Of a stretch of DNA of 64,000 nucleotides, positions 33,537 through 45,284 are shown in pieces (the stretch's first letter is position 1; every line of letters starts with the position of its first letter). Location of the stretch: assembly GCF_949987515.2 (NCBI RefSeq), contig NC_082695.1, positions 73,620,466-73,684,465 on the forward strand. Direction: 5' to 3'. The notes beneath the pieces are model-generated. The model ran no database searches and was not told the DNA's origin. It saw only the letters and a list, made by a program, of their open reading frames with translations. The position numbers were made by a program, and so were the translations under genes. This DNA is from Delphinus delphis. Taxonomy: Eukaryota > Chordata > Mammalia > Artiodactyla > Delphinidae.

Positions 33537-33839
33537 GTGAGTCTAATTGGAGCACGTGTTTCTCCCCGTGTGGCCTCTTACATAAAACTGTTCAGAGAGT
33601 CTCCAGTTCTGGGCAAAGCAGCTTTTACGATTTAGGAAACGAACTTTCCAGAAGAGCGAGGACACCAAACCCGCCACTGTTTACTTCTTCTGAGTTCTCC
33701 TCTAATCTTTGTCCTACACAATCAGTCTGTATTTTTGCAGAGTTATAATCAGTGTGTCTGTCATATCCGGTCTCAGTTTTTTCCATTTCACTGTTCTTAG
33801 AAACATTTCCGCATCTGGACATGACCTGCTTACTTGTTA

Positions 33840-34500
33840 GTTTCAGGATTTATATACCATTTTTTATGGTGGGCACCTAGATTGTTTCCAATTTTTTTTA
33901 AAATTATTATATATTTATTTATTTATTTTTGGCTGCGTCAGGTCTTCGTTGCTGCACGCGGACTTTCTCTAGTTGCGGGGAGTGGGGGCTACTCTTCGTT
34001 GCGGTGCACGGGCTCCCACTGCAGTGGCTTCTCTTGTTGTGGAGCATGGGCTCTAGGTGCGCGGGCTTCAGTAGTTGTGGCTTGCGGGCTCTAGAGCGCA
34101 GGCTCAGTAGTTGTGGCGCATGGGCTTAGTTGCTCCGCGGCATGTGGGATCTTCCTGGACCAGGGCTCGAACCCGTGTCCCCTGCATTGGCGGGCGGATT
34201 CTTAACCACTGCGCCACCAGGGAAGTCCCTGTTTCCAATTTTTTATGATTATGAATGGCACTTCAACGAATGTCTTTGAACATATGCTACTTTTTCCTCT
34301 TCTGTACTTATTTCCTCGGGGGGTTATTTCCAAGTGGAATTACTAGGTCAAAGGGTAGGAACAATTTTGCGGTGCTTGTTACATATTGTGAGATTACTCT
34401 TCAGAAAGGTGGAGTAATTTATAGTGTCCCAAGCAATGCATCAGTGTACCTGCTTCCCCACGTTGGATGTTTATCACCTTAATTTTTGTTAGTTTTAGAA
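33840..34500 (-). mobile_element. Old L1 remnant split by CHR-2
   Basis: Antisense L1 text 'tttccaagtggaattactag' and 'gtcaaagggtaggaac' follows the CHR-2 insertion. 'ggcacctagattgtttcca' precedes it. Confidence 0.7.
33895..34228 (-). mobile_element. CHR-2-type SINE
   Basis: 'atttatttatttttggctgc' head, GCGCCACCAGGGAAGTCC end, target-site duplication TTTCCAATTTTTT. It sits inside an L1 remnant. Confidence 0.93.
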
Positions 34501-34559
34501 AAACTCTTAAGGCCTCAGTAATTCACGAGAGAATTATAGTTTGTGGACTGCGCATGCCA

Positions 34560-35110
34560 TATTTTAAAAGATTTATTATTCTTTTTGTTAAAATACATGT
34601 TCAATTTAAGAAACATTGGAAAATATTAGGATAAAAAAGGGAAAAAACAATCACCTTAGACCTGTTTCCTCACTTAAGGAGAGGTGATTTTGCTATCCAT
34701 ATTTTGATGTTTATTCTTCTGATCTTTTATTTTGCACAGTTTTTTATACACGAAAGGATTCTGCATAAATACTTTAGATCTTTCTTCTAATAGTTTTACG
34801 ATATAAGCATTTTCCCATATTATTTTATTTTTTAAGTTAACATACTTTTAATGTCTGTATAACATTCCATTTCATGCATGAACTATGGTTTACCTATATC
34901 TCCCCCTAGTGTTAAATACTTAGATTATTTCCAATTTTGTAAATAACAGTCTCATAAACATTTTTGTGGTAACCATTTGTCTCCAACGCTGATATTTCTA
35001 GAATGCATATCCTTAAGAAGAATTACTGGGTCAAAGGGCATGAGTCTTTTGGGCTTTTGAAGTATGATGACAAATTGCTTTCCTTAAAGGCTGTATCAAT
35101 ATTCAGTCCT
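34560..35110 (-). mobile_element. Old L1 remnant
   Basis: Antisense L1M text: 'taagcattttcccatattat', 'tacttagattatttccaatt', 'aattactgggtcaaagggc'. Confidence 0.75.
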
Positions 35111-35405
35111 CTGGCCATCTAATTACACCATCGCCAATATGGACTATTAATAATTTAAAAAACCCCAAATGAAAACCTTGTTATTTTAAGATATGTAAGA
35201 AAAATTCATTTTTCACATCTAATTTGTAAGTCTTTGATTACTAGCAGTGGAGCTGAATTCCAAATATTTGTTGACCAGCTCTGTTTCACAATTACCTGTT
35301 AATGCCCTTTGCAAGGAGACATTTAAATCACAGGCTGACCCATGATGTTGCCCACTCCAGCCACATGCAAGGACTCAAGTATCCTGGGCAAGGAAAATGC
35401 ATCCA

Positions 35406-35548
35406 GTTTTTTTGTTTTTTTTGTTTTTGTTTTTTTTTTTGGTGGCGCTGCACGGCATGCGGGATCTTAGTTCCCCAACCAGGGATCAAACCCATGCCCC
35501 CTGCACTGGGAGTGTGGAGTCTTAACCCCTGGACTGCCAGGGAAGTCC
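35406..35548 (-). mobile_element. tRNA-derived SINE, older type
   Basis: T-rich tail, 'gcgggatcttagttccccaa' and 'gactgccagggaagtcc'. Box-B-like GGGATCAAACCCATGCC on this strand. Confidence 0.88.
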
Positions 35549-35714
35549 TTCCAAATTTTAATGTATCCTAAGAATTGAATACTTTTTAAAAGGCAGATCT
35601 GTCTATTTACATGCATATCTGAAGCACGTGAAGCTTCCTAACTTCAAATGTAGAAGAGTTTTTGGCTGACCACTTATAAAACATTGTTCCGTGCTTCCAC
35701 TAGGTACAGAGGTA

Positions 35715-35860
35715 GTTTGCTGGTATAGTGAGCTTGAGTCAGAAGATGTGGTTCAAATCATGACTGATAAATTACCAGCTGGGGGACCCAGTGTAAGTCG
35801 CTGGACTCTCATCTTCATTGTTCATGTATGTGAGATGGAGACGATACACTTCACATCAGG
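35715..35860 (+). repeat. MIR SINE remnant
   Basis: GATGTGGTTCAAATCATGAC, 'gtaagtcgctggactctc' and 'ttgttcatgtatgtgagatg' fit the MIR core in diverged form. Confidence 0.65.
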
Positions 35861-36104
35861 GCCAGAGGAGAAAGCGAGATCGTACATATGGGAGCTAGCA
35901 CGTGCCCTCTGTGATGGGCTGTGGCTGCTGGAAGGGCTCTGGAGACATGGCGGGTGCCTGCAGGTACAGGTGGGCAGGTGTGTGGCTCGGCCAGCCCTGA
36001 AGCCCCAGCCAAGGAGAAAGGGCGAGCCTCTCCTGGCTCCCTCCGAGGGGCACTGGCAGCAGAATGCCCTGACTGCTGGTCAGGGTGTTTAGTGGAGAAA
36101 GGGT

Positions 36105-36378
36105 TGGTTTCTTCTGAGGCCTCTCTCCTTGGCTTGTAGATGGCTGTCTTCTCCCTGGGTCATCACACGGTCTTCCCTCTGGGGTATCTGTGTCCGAATC
36201 TCCTCTTCTTATAAGGACACCAGTCATATTGGATTAGGGTCCACCCCAATGACCTCATTTCACCTTAATTATCTCTTGAAGACCCCATCTCCAAATAGAG
36301 TCACACTCTGAGGTCCCGGGGTTTAGAATGTGGTTGGGTGGGTGCGGGGGGTGGAGGGACACAATCCAGCCCATAATA
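36105..36378 (-). mobile_element. MLT1A-like LTR, 5'-truncated
   Basis: ATAAGGACACCAGTCATATT, then GGATTAGGGTCCACCCCAAT, is diagnostic antisense MLT1, ending 'acacaatccagcccataa'. Confidence 0.88.
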
Positions 36379-37960
36379 GTCTGTATTAGGAAGCTTTTAT
36401 TAGAGTCTTTGTAGCGGTGGTAGCTAGTGGAGATCTGTCTGACTCCTGAGAAGAGGTACCATGGTTTGGGCTCCAGTCCTTCAGGGAGTTAAACAAATAT
36501 TTCCTTGGGTGGATGTGGGTTTTTACTGGATGGCCTGACTGAATGGTTTACCACCCACAGAGGACAGTGAGTTCTTAGTACCTCCCCCCTCTAGACCTGG
36601 TGGGAACCTACTTGAGTGTCCTTATGACTGAGGCATCCTGGCCCCAATGTCAGCATCTTTCCGAGAGGCTGTCATGGAAGGTAGATTTCAATTCCTCAGC
36701 TAAAAACCAGCATTACCCAAACTTGTGACTATGCTACTACATTTAGCCTCTAAATGGAAAGAGGTATAAAAGGTAGGGCTTTTGTTCCTTCAGATAACAC
36801 ACTCTTATAGAATTCTAGTAATTCAAGGAGGACTGAACTGGAGGGTCTGGCAAAAGGCACGGTAAACATACAGCATTGTTACCATACCTTCCCTGCCCAC
36901 ACTCATGGCAGACATTACTAGTCAATCACTGCACCACTGAGCTAGGATTCCTCTTCCATTCCAAGCATTAACACTAAACTAGAATTGCCACTCTAGATAA
37001 AAATAATTTGCTCCCTGTATCACTGTGGTGTTAAGCAAATGGTATCTCATCCCTTCCTCGGGAAGAACCATGGCAACTTCGAGCACTGAAATAGGACTGC
37101 TAAAGGCAGGATTGTGCTGGTTGGTTTGGCACTTGTGTTTGACAATTCTTCCATAGCACTGCAGAGCCTCCTGGTCCCAACCCTCACAATTCCAAGTAGA
37201 TACAACCAAACAGTGCCTTGCTCTGAACCTGTGTCCCAAAATCTCATTTCCTGCCCCAGAACTGCCCACATACTACAGCTGGGACTCCTTCAGGAACCCT
37301 CTCAGCCTTACATGTGCAGAGTCCCAGACTGTGGAGGAGTTAATTTTTGTGGGGCCACCTTTGACCCAAGGGGGTATAGAAGACAGTAGGAAAATGCTTC
37401 TTTCTTTCATCGCCCAGGACAGTTTTGAGTTGGCTCCACAGAACATTCTGGCATTGGCCACCATGATACTGCATCTTTGCATTGGCCTTCCTGCTTCCCT
37501 ATTCCAACCCCATCCCTTATTCCTACCTCCACATGAAGTACCTGCACCCTGATATCTGTCAGATTCTCCGTTCGGGTGGGTGGAGTGTCCCTGTGTCCCA
37601 CCTGTGCCTGTCTCCTGAATCAACCACCACGTCTGTCCATACAGTGCTTCATGGGTGGCAAGGGAGATTCCCAAGCATGGTCTCCTTTTGAGCTGCACAG
37701 TAAGTTTCAGGGTGAAGATGAAGAAATTCAAGTTCAAGGCCCTGCCCGGGGCCCGGCAGCTAGTAAATGGTCAAGACTAAAGGCTAACTGAGGCTCTCTA
37801 ACTCCAACCCAGCTCCGGCCCCACTCGGCCACAGCTGCGCCCATGGCAGCCTCTCTCAAAGGCAGGCTGGCAGGAAGCGCCTCTGATTGCCAAGGTTGCA
37901 AGTCTTTCGTGTCCACACATTTTGCGGTGAAGGAAAGTGAACGTCCTTTCTTCTTTGCAG
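36379..37960. other. OACYL intron, no gene seen
   Basis: About 1.6 kb without strong repeats. A 154-codon minus-strand frame at 37273-37737 has no recognisable domain. Confidence 0.45.
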
Positions 37961-38072
37961 AAATCAACACACCCTTGTCCTCCTCGGGGCCACGCTGTTC
38001 TTGGCATCTTTCACCGCCTCTGCTGCTCACACTGGCTTATAACCTTCCAGTAGCAGCTCCGTCAGAAGCAAG
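37961..38072 (+). pseudogene. OACYL: OACYL exon: membrane helix with internal frameshift and stop
   Basis: 112 bases from acceptor CCTTTCTTCTTTGCAG to donor gtaacc. The incoming phase reads NQHTLVLLGATLFLASFTAS, a hydrophobic helix, then runs into TAA at 38040-38042. The neighbouring frame continues the expected hydrophobic sequence as LLTLAYNLPVAAPSEA to the donor. A 1-bp gain or 2-bp loss near 38020-38026, in a short CTG/GCT repeat (GCCTCTGCTGCT), would explain the shift. Slippage in that repeat is a simple cause. Confidence 0.85.
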
Positions 38073-38424
38073 GTAACCGCGGTTCCCAGCCCGCCCTGCT
38101 CTATCCCTCGCCTGCCCTCGGACTGTCCAGGACCTCCCAGGCAGGGCTGCTGTATGGATGCCAGGCTCTTTGCACTGTGCACATCGGCTCCTGGAAAAAC
38201 TCCTGGGTGGGAACTGTTCGGCCTTGACGGGAAAGTTGATTGCGTGTTTGTTTCCAAACTTCTGAACCTTTCAACTTGTGCTGGGGGTCTGCTCTGAAAA
38301 CACAGGGAACTCACTGTTGCCCATTGAAATACTTCTCGGAGGAAAGGAGCGCCCCCAAGTGGCCGTACTGCGTTTCTCCTCCAGCGGCGAACTGCCGCTT
38401 GGAATCTCTATTATGGAATAGATA

Positions 38425-38545
38425 GACTGAAATTTAAGGAAGCTGGGGTTACCTCTTCAAGGTCACACGCCTAGTAAGTGATACGGTTGTGAGCTGAACC
38501 TGGGACCTTACCCACTATGCTATTTTGCCTTTCCAATGGGGGTAT
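38425..38545 (+). repeat. MIR SINE remnant
   Basis: CCTCTTCAAGGTCACACGCC with TAGTAAGTGATACGG and 'gaacctgggacc' is the MIR core. Confidence 0.82.
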
Positions 38546-38659
38546 ATATAACACTTCTTCCTTATGACCACCCTGAGTCTTCTACAGGAGAAACTGATAA
38601 GATTTCCTGCTAATCTATTCTCAAGGCCGCAGTCAAAGAGATGAAAATGCAAATCGGAT

Positions 38660-39010
38660 CCTGTCAGTCATCTGCTCAAATTCCTCCATTGGTCTCAAGG
38701 CAGAATCCCTGTCTGACCTCATCTATCACTTCCCTGCTTGCTGACTCAGGCCCAGCCACGCTGGCCTCCTTCCTTCCACACACCCAACATGCTCCCTCCT
38801 CAGGGCCTTTGCACTTGCCATTCCCTCACAGGAGAATACTTTCCTTTAGAACCTAGATCTTGGCAGCGCTAGCTCCTTCACTTCCTACAGGTGTCTGTGC
38901 ATACATCACCTTCTCAGAGCAACCTTCACTGACCTCCTGATGTAAAATAGCCCAGAACCGTGTCTGGCGCAAAAGTGCTCAAAATGCATTGTGAGTGAAA
39001 TAGATGAATG
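38660..39010 (-). repeat. L2 3'-region remnant
   Basis: 'ccctcctcagggcctttgca', 'cacttgccattccctc' and 'agcaaccttcactgacctcc' are antisense L2 3' text. Confidence 0.75.
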
Positions 39011-39127
39011 AATGAGTGACTAACTACACCCCAGGCCTTTTGACCAGGGAAGCATCATGCCCTTCTCGTCATGACATCAGCCTCTGTGGGCATAGCCAGG
39101 TGACCGAGAAGGAGGCTGGCCCCTGTG

Positions 39128-39262
39128 TAGCCCAGCGGTTCTCAACTCCAGACGCAAATGAGAGTCACCTGGGGAGATTTGAAATCCCACTGATGCTTCC
39201 AGCAAGCACCATCCTGGACCAATGGAGTCAGAATCTCCGGGGGTGTGGCCCAAGCAACCGAA
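39128..39262 (+). mobile_element. MER5-like hAT-Charlie element
   Basis: AGCGGTTCTCAACTCCAGAC, then 'gagagtcacctggggagatt' and 'agtcagaatctccgggggtg'. Confidence 0.87.
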
Positions 39263-39377
39263 TTTTGTAAGTGCTTCCATGAAGAGGTTCACTCCTTTCA
39301 GAAGAGGTTCACCTCTGGGAACCACATTTTTAGAGCTATCCCAGCATACCAGCCACCAGAAACAACTATTTAAAATT

Positions 39378-39591
39378 GGGCTTCCCTGGTGGTGCAGTGG
39401 TTGAGAGTCCGCCTGCCAATGCAGGGGACACGGGTTCGTGCCCCGGTCCGGGAAGATCCCACATGCCGCGGAGCGGCTGGGCCCGTGAGCCATGGCCACT
39501 GAGCCTGCGCGTCCGGAGCCTGTGCCCCGCAACGGGAGAGGCCACAGCAGCGAGAGGCCCGCGTACCGCAAAAAAAAAAAAAAAAAAAAAA
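39378..39591 (+). mobile_element. CHR-1 SINE, full length
   Basis: GGGCTTCCCTGGTGGTGCAG to GCGTACCGC and A22. Target-site duplication is short and unclear (ATT-rich left flank). The long pure tail suggests youth. Confidence 0.95.
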
Positions 39592-41240
39592 TCCAACCCA
39601 CCTAATCATGAAGTTCCAGAAGAGGGGTTTGCCATTGCCATCCTACTGGGTGTGTTTCCCCGTATCAGTGGTTTCTCTGGCTCTGTACCAAGGCTCTGAC
39701 GGGTGGGATGCCTCCTCCTCATTGCCCACTCCTCCCCATGCGATCACCCACCAAGCCCCGCAGGTTGTTTCTCCTGCCATCCTCTCGTAGCCTTTCCAAC
39801 TGACCTTGCTGAAGCTCGTCTCATCTCTTACTTGGATTTCTTCACTAGTTTTATTGCTTCTTGTCTTCTTGATGTCAAATCCACCCACAGGGCAATCTAT
39901 TTAAAATACTACCTTGGCCTTGAACTGTGCAAAACCTTTTCATATGACTTTTGTTGATCCATAAGACCTTGAAGGCAGAACATGTCTTATTTGCCTCTGA
40001 ATTTCTAGCACCTGGTTCTGAAATCACTCAATAAATGAATGACAGATAATTTGCTTCTCAATGGAAGAAAGGCCAAGAATTCCCTTGCATTATTAGGGGG
40101 CAATGCTGACCCCAAATCCCCACTGCTAGGCCCTACCTTGGTTTGCCTAGGTCTTGTGGGTACCTCACCTAAACGTTCTAGAGATGAGGCACTGGTCCTT
40201 GGAAAATCTCGTGTTGCTCATAGCAGGAACAGGAGCTAGGGCTTTATTGGAAGGAATGGATACACAGGTGCTACATGTGTATTTTCCTATAGGTTGGAGT
40301 TATGATATTCCCCTGAAAATGCACAATTCAGTTGTAGATTAAAACAAAGGACCATTCAAGAGGTGCTTTCGCGTAGTCCAGGTTCATGGTGCCCAGGGAG
40401 AAACTGGGTGTGAGCAGAGGGGAAAACCTAAGATGAGGATGGGGCATTTGGGAACCACTCAGAGGACCAGGTCAGGACCAGGGAGCATGGAGCTAGAACC
40501 CAAGTCAAGCAGAGCTGGAGGAATGACTTCGATGGGATGAGTAGGCCAAGTACCAACTGTAGAAGCCAGAAAATAAGAACACAGAGTCCCAGCTGGAGGC
40601 AGCTGAGGCATGTTCCACGTGGTAGGAAAAAGTCAGTGTGCATTCTGAGTAAGAGTGAAGGGACCCTAGGTTAAGAGGAGACATGTGGAGAGCCCCTGAG
40701 GAAGTAACTTTGTGCCCTGTAGCCGGGGCCTAGGGCAGGAACCTGAGACCCAAGGAGGGGAGAGTTTCTCTTTAGAGACAAGATGGTAGAGTGATAAGAT
40801 GCTAGTTCAGGTTGATGTAGATGTCATCATAGCACCTTGAGAACTGGAACAAAGGAGCAAGAGAGACCCTTGGAAGATAGGTCTGGGCCTAAAAAGGTCA
40901 AGTAAGGTGACATCTAAGATCTTGAACTGAGCCCAGTAACAGGATTTAACTCACGGGGCTATTCTGTGAGCTGGAAACATCTCCACTCTCCCATTCCTTC
41001 CGCCATTTTATGTCCCTAGGGACAGGTGCAGCCCAGGTACAGGCTGTGTGCCGGGGCCGCTCACATTTGTGGTAGGGGGCAGAAGCAATCACGGAGCTGT
41101 ATTTGGCTAAGGAACAGAAGGGGAGGTTAGGAGTGGTGGGAGTGGGTTAGAGCATTACTTTTTTCTTTTAACTTTCATCCAAAAATGACTCAGGAGTCAC
41201 CATAAGTCGCAAAAATACTAGAGGAGATCTTGTGTACCCT
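39592..41240. other. OACYL intron; expected exon not securely found
   Basis: An exon for the family 'YTKPYxRxGPYLVG' region should lie between 38073 and 41701. The stretch 40105-40165 (ccccactgctaggccctacc and onward) is suggestive but has no clean splice sites or frame. An L2-like end ('actcaataaatgaatgacag') lies at 39990-40045. Confidence 0.4.
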
Positions 41241-41600
41241 TTTGACCTGCGTTTCCCCACCAGGAATGTATTAAGGTCACTGTGGCACAGGATCACAACC
41301 AAGACATTGACATTGACATTGACACAATCCATAGACCTTAGATCCACCAGTTTCATGTGCACTCGTCTGTGTGTGTGTATAGTTCTGTGCAATTTTAGCA
41401 CGTCTGTAGATTTGTGTAACCATCACCACCACAATCAAGGTACAGAACTCCTCTGCCACCAAAAAGGTCACCCTTGTGCTGCCTCTTCGTGGCCACACCC
41501 CCCCACTGTCCCCTACCCCATCCCGACCCTCACCCCAGTAACCGCTAATCTGAACTTTCTATTCGGTCAGATTTGGTCACTGACTGAGGTTTACAAATAG
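41241..41600 (-). mobile_element. Old L1 3'-region remnant
   Basis: Antisense L1 text 'ttagcacgtctgtagatttg' and 'tgtaaccatcaccaccacaa', with a short GACATT tandem at 41303-41321. Confidence 0.65.
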
Positions 41601-41701
41601 ACCCCTAAAGTCACTAATAACACACAAAAAGTGAGCGTAAAAAGAATTAAATACACAATGGCCCAAACGGGCTGTGAACGGTGGCTTTCCTTTCCCTGTA
41701 G

Positions 41702-41874
41702 GCGCAGGCTCTGCTGCGGTGGATTTGCTCTCTGTCGACCCTGTCCCTAGTGGCTGCCCTGGCATACACGGTGGGTGACGCGTCCGCCGCCTCTTCAGTT
41801 GCTGCTGCCGTCACCAGGCCCTCCACCGGCCCCCGTGGGCTGGGTATTGTTCGCGCGTCAGGAGGGCTACGGAA
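41702..41874 (+). pseudogene. OACYL: OACYL exon: degraded, at least two frame changes
   Basis: The exon starts after acceptor CTTTCCTTTCCCTGTAG and ends at donor gtagga. The phase-0 frame gives WICSLSTLSLVAALAYTV. From 41815 a second frame gives QALHRP, and from 41835 a third gives VGWVLFARQEGYG. The family order is 'YxxLHRxxWA...VGWVIFACxxGYGG', so the three pieces are consecutive and in order but out of frame. A few residues between HRP and VGW seem deleted. The usual Cys before the Gly-Tyr-Gly block is Arg (CGT, 41856-41858). The last Gly at the exon junction would be Ser. The final phase (1) fits the next exon. Confidence 0.8.
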
Positions 41875-42639
41875 GTAGGATGCAGTGACGCAGCACGGGG
41901 CTTGCTCCGGGCTCACACACTGGCCTGTTAAAGGCGACGGTGTGAAAACATATGTACCCAGAGAGACTTTTATTTGCTACTGAATGACTGATAGTGATTC
42001 AAAAACATCCATCTGTTTATATACTTGGGGAAACCCACTCACATATTCTGGTTTAGATGTTTACACTGGTTTATATACAAATGCAGGTTCTGAAAGAAAA
42101 ATTTGCAGCCTCTCCAATGAAGCTAGTTTAGAAATTGGAAAAGAACAGGTAGGGGGTAATGTCGTGAGAAAAAAAATTACCAGTGCTGGGACAAGAGTAC
42201 TGACCACACCCAGCCTGGGCTTTGGTCTCCTCATCTGAGCGTAGAGACTGAAGAGTTGGCAACATCCCCTTCAGCCCTTTGATGACTGGGGACACTGTTT
42301 CTGTTGAGCCTGGCTTTCAGAGTCAGGCAGAAAAAGAGCTTAAATGGAAAGAAAGGGATCATCTCCAGATTAGAAATGTCTATTCAAGTCACTCGACCTT
42401 TTCCCCCATTCCTCTCTATTTGGCATGAGGTGCTTGAGGTGTCAGCAAATGACAGAGAAAGGCTGGCGGGATTCACCCAGCAAAGGTTCTGGCCCTGCAC
42501 TGCCCAGAAGGCCTGAAATCACGGAATCAGAGCCAGGTGGAGGCAACACAACTTTATACCCCTGGGAGATAATCAGGGTGAGTATAAACTTTGGCCTGTG
42601 AACCCAAACCCGTTAACCTCAGCAAAGGTGGCTGGAGAA

Positions 42640-42860
42640 ACCTGATGAAGTGAACATAACAAAGTCCTGCTTACTGAGCACAAGCTTATGCCCGGCCCCG
42701 TGGGGAACTTCACCCCTGTGGTCTCGGGCAATACTGGCCACGCCGCTACAGGTAGAGCTATAATTAGCTCTGTTTCTCAGTGAGGAAAATGGTGCCTGGA
42801 GATGAAGCAGCGTGTGAAGGTCACTCAGCTAGAAAGTGAGCCCAGGCCTGAGGGCACCGC
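42640..42860 (+). repeat. MIR SINE remnant
   Basis: 'ctgtttctcagtgaggaaaa' with 'gtgaaggtcactcagctaga' is the MIR core. Confidence 0.75.
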
Positions 42861-42987
42861 CCACAGCCCCTGCTCTTCATTTCTCTACACTAGCCACGCC
42901 CACCCCCAAGATGTTTGATTGTTCAAATTGTTCTTGAGTTTTATGAGTATATAATGATGAGGGAGTTGTTCTTTAACTTCAATTTCT

Positions 42988-43341
42988 TTTAAAAATATTT
43001 TTATTTATTTATTTATTTTTGGCTGTGTTGGGTCTTCGTTGCTGCACTCAGGCTTTCTCTAGTTGCACTGAGCAGGGGCTACTCTTTTTTGTGGTGCACG
43101 GGCTTCTCATTGTGGTGGCTTCTCTTGTTGCGGAGCACGGGCTCTAGGTCCGCGGGCTTCAGTAGTTGCAGCACGCGGGCTCAGTAGTTGTGGCTCATGG
43201 GCTCTAGAGCGCAGCCTCAGTAGTTGTGGTGCACGGGCTTTGTTGCTCCGTGGCATGTGGGATCTTCCCGGGCCAGGGCTCGAACCCGTGTCCCTTTCAT
43301 TGGCAGGTGGATTCCCAACCACTGCGCCACCAGGGAAGTCC
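42988..43341 (-). mobile_element. CHR-2-type SINE
   Basis: 'tatttatttatttttggctg' head, tandem 'cagtagttg' units, end GCGCCACCAGGGAAGTCC. TAACTTCAATTT and TAACTTCGATTT flank it. Confidence 0.93.
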
Positions 43342-43997
43342 TAACTTCGATTTAAAAAGCTTTCCCTTCTATGGAGAAATGATGTTAAAGAGGAATTGGG
43401 TTGCGTTCTCCTTGACTGACGTATTTGCATTTATGGGTGTCTGTTTGGATCACATGACCTCCACTTGGTGACAGTGACCCTGAGCTGTTGACAGAGCCTC
43501 AGAACATAAACAAGTGCTCCCCCTGGCCTGGTACAGGCCACCTCTGATGTGGTGACAAACAGCACAGTATTCCTGTCTAATGTGACAGTCCTGCTGGGTC
43601 AAACTGGTTAATGTCCATCAGGATTAGAGAGGAGTGACTTAGGTTAAGTTAGAACATGAAACAAATTTGCAGTTTTACCAGTACAGTGGAGCTAGTAAAT
43701 ACTATCAGTCATTAGCCTGAGTGTGTGTAATACATACCTCTTTTAATCCAAATGATGAATAAGCCCTCTGGCTCATTCTTGAGCAATTTATCATTCAAAG
43801 GTGTATTGTTATTAGCCAACCACAATTATAGGTGTGACTGATGTTCTAGGTTTGTATCTCCAACACTATCTGTAAGATACCAAGACTGATTAGTAGGTCA
43901 ATGTAGGATGTGCTGGGTTAGATAAATTTTTAAAAAATGTGTCCACCTGATGACCTTTAGAAAAGTATACTTATAAAAGAACATGCTTTTCTTCTTC
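43342..43997. other. Unique sequence, no gene seen
   Basis: OACYL intron between the 41702 and 46208 exons. No recognised repeat or coding block. Confidence 0.4.
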
Positions 43998-44636
43998 ACA
44001 ATTTTATTTATTTATTTTATTGAAGTATAGTTGATGTACAACGTTATATAAGGTACAGTTGTACAATACAGTGATTCACAATTTTTAAAGATTATACTCC
44101 ATTTATAGTTATTATAAAATATTGGCTACATTCCCTGTGTTGTACAATATATCCTTGTAGCTTATTTGATATGTAATAGTTTGTACCTCTTGATCCTCTA
44201 CCCCTATCTTGCCTCTCCCCCCTTCCTTCTCCCCACAGGTAACCACTAGTTTGTTCTGTATATCTGAGTCTGCTTCTTTTTTGTTACATTCACTAGTTTA
44301 TTGTGCTTTTTAGATTCCACATATAGATCATATCATACGGTATTTGTCTTTCTCTGTCTGAATTATTTCACTCAGCATAATACCCTCCAAATCCATCATG
44401 TTATCACAAATGGCAAGATTTGATTCTTTTTTATGGCTGAGTAGTATTCCATTTTATGTATACACCACACCTTCTTTATCCATTCATCTGTTGATGGGCA
44501 CTTAGGTTGCTTCCATATCTTGGCAATTGTAAATAATGCTGCTATGAATACTGGGGTGCATGTATCTTTCCAAATTAGTGTTTTGGGTTTTTTTTGGATA
44601 TATACCCAGTAGTGGAATTGCTGGGTCATGTGGTCA
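43998..44636 (-). mobile_element. L1 3' end with ORF2 C-terminus
   Basis: Antisense L1: 'ttgaagtatagttgatgtac', 'gattccacatatagatcata' and 'gatatatacccagtagtgga'. The minus-strand frame at 44396-44629 reads 'WIKKVWCIHKMEYYSAIKKN', the C-terminal ORF2p signature. It is a 5'-truncated, well-preserved L1. Confidence 0.95.
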
Positions 44637-44814
44637 CATTTGAGGAAGAAGATGTATTCAGTTGAGACTGTCAGGACAAGAAGGGATTTTGATGGTTCAG
44701 ATCATCTTTTCCATCATCTTCAGTCATGGCCAAGGCAGACCATGCTGGTCTTGTTGAGTTGCAAGAGTCACCTTCTGACCATGTCACTCCTTCGATTAAA
44801 ACTTCTCAGTGCTG

Positions 44815-44944
44815 GGACTTCCCTGGTGGTCCAGTGGTTAGGACTCTGTGCTTACACTGCTGAGGATGTGGGTTCGATCCCTGGTCAGGAAACTAAGATC
44901 CTGCAAGCCGTGCAGTGAGGCCAAAAATTAAAAGAAAAAAAAAA
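44815..44944 (+). mobile_element. tRNA-derived SINE, older type
   Basis: GGGACTTCCCTGGTGGTCCA, 'gtgggttcgatccctggtca', A-rich tail. Confidence 0.9.
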
Positions 44945-45250
44945 TCAGGGGTGGGAGGGTAACTGGATTAGGGGTTCATTTGCAGATATGTGGTACAAAA
45001 GCACTCCAGGCAGAGGGGATGCTAAGGCAGCGATCTTCAGTCTGGAATATGTTTAGTGGGTGAGACGAACAGCAAGAAGACCAGTGAGATAGGGATCAAA
45101 GGTCAAGGCAGGAGAGAGATGGGAATGAGGACAGAGAAGAAGGTAGTGGTCAGGTCATGCAGGGCCTTCAAGGCCATGGGGAAGAAGCTGGATTTTATTC
45201 TAAATGCCATGTGACGTGATCTGGTTTATGATTTTAAAAGATTACTCTGG
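44945..45250 (-). repeat. L2-type remnant
   Basis: 'gtcatgcagggccttcaagg' and 'acgtgatctggtttatgatt' are antisense L2 3'-region text. Confidence 0.65.
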
Positions 45251-45284
45251 ATGTTTTCTTTTCTTTCTTTCTTTTTTTTTTTTT

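Noticed and set aside
3090..34129. Frames rich in 'GGFSCCGAQALG' or 'SSCGARA'-type peptides
   Set aside because: They come from CHR-2 tandem units.
37273..37737. 154-codon minus-strand frame
   Set aside because: No recognisable domain. It lies in an OACYL intron.
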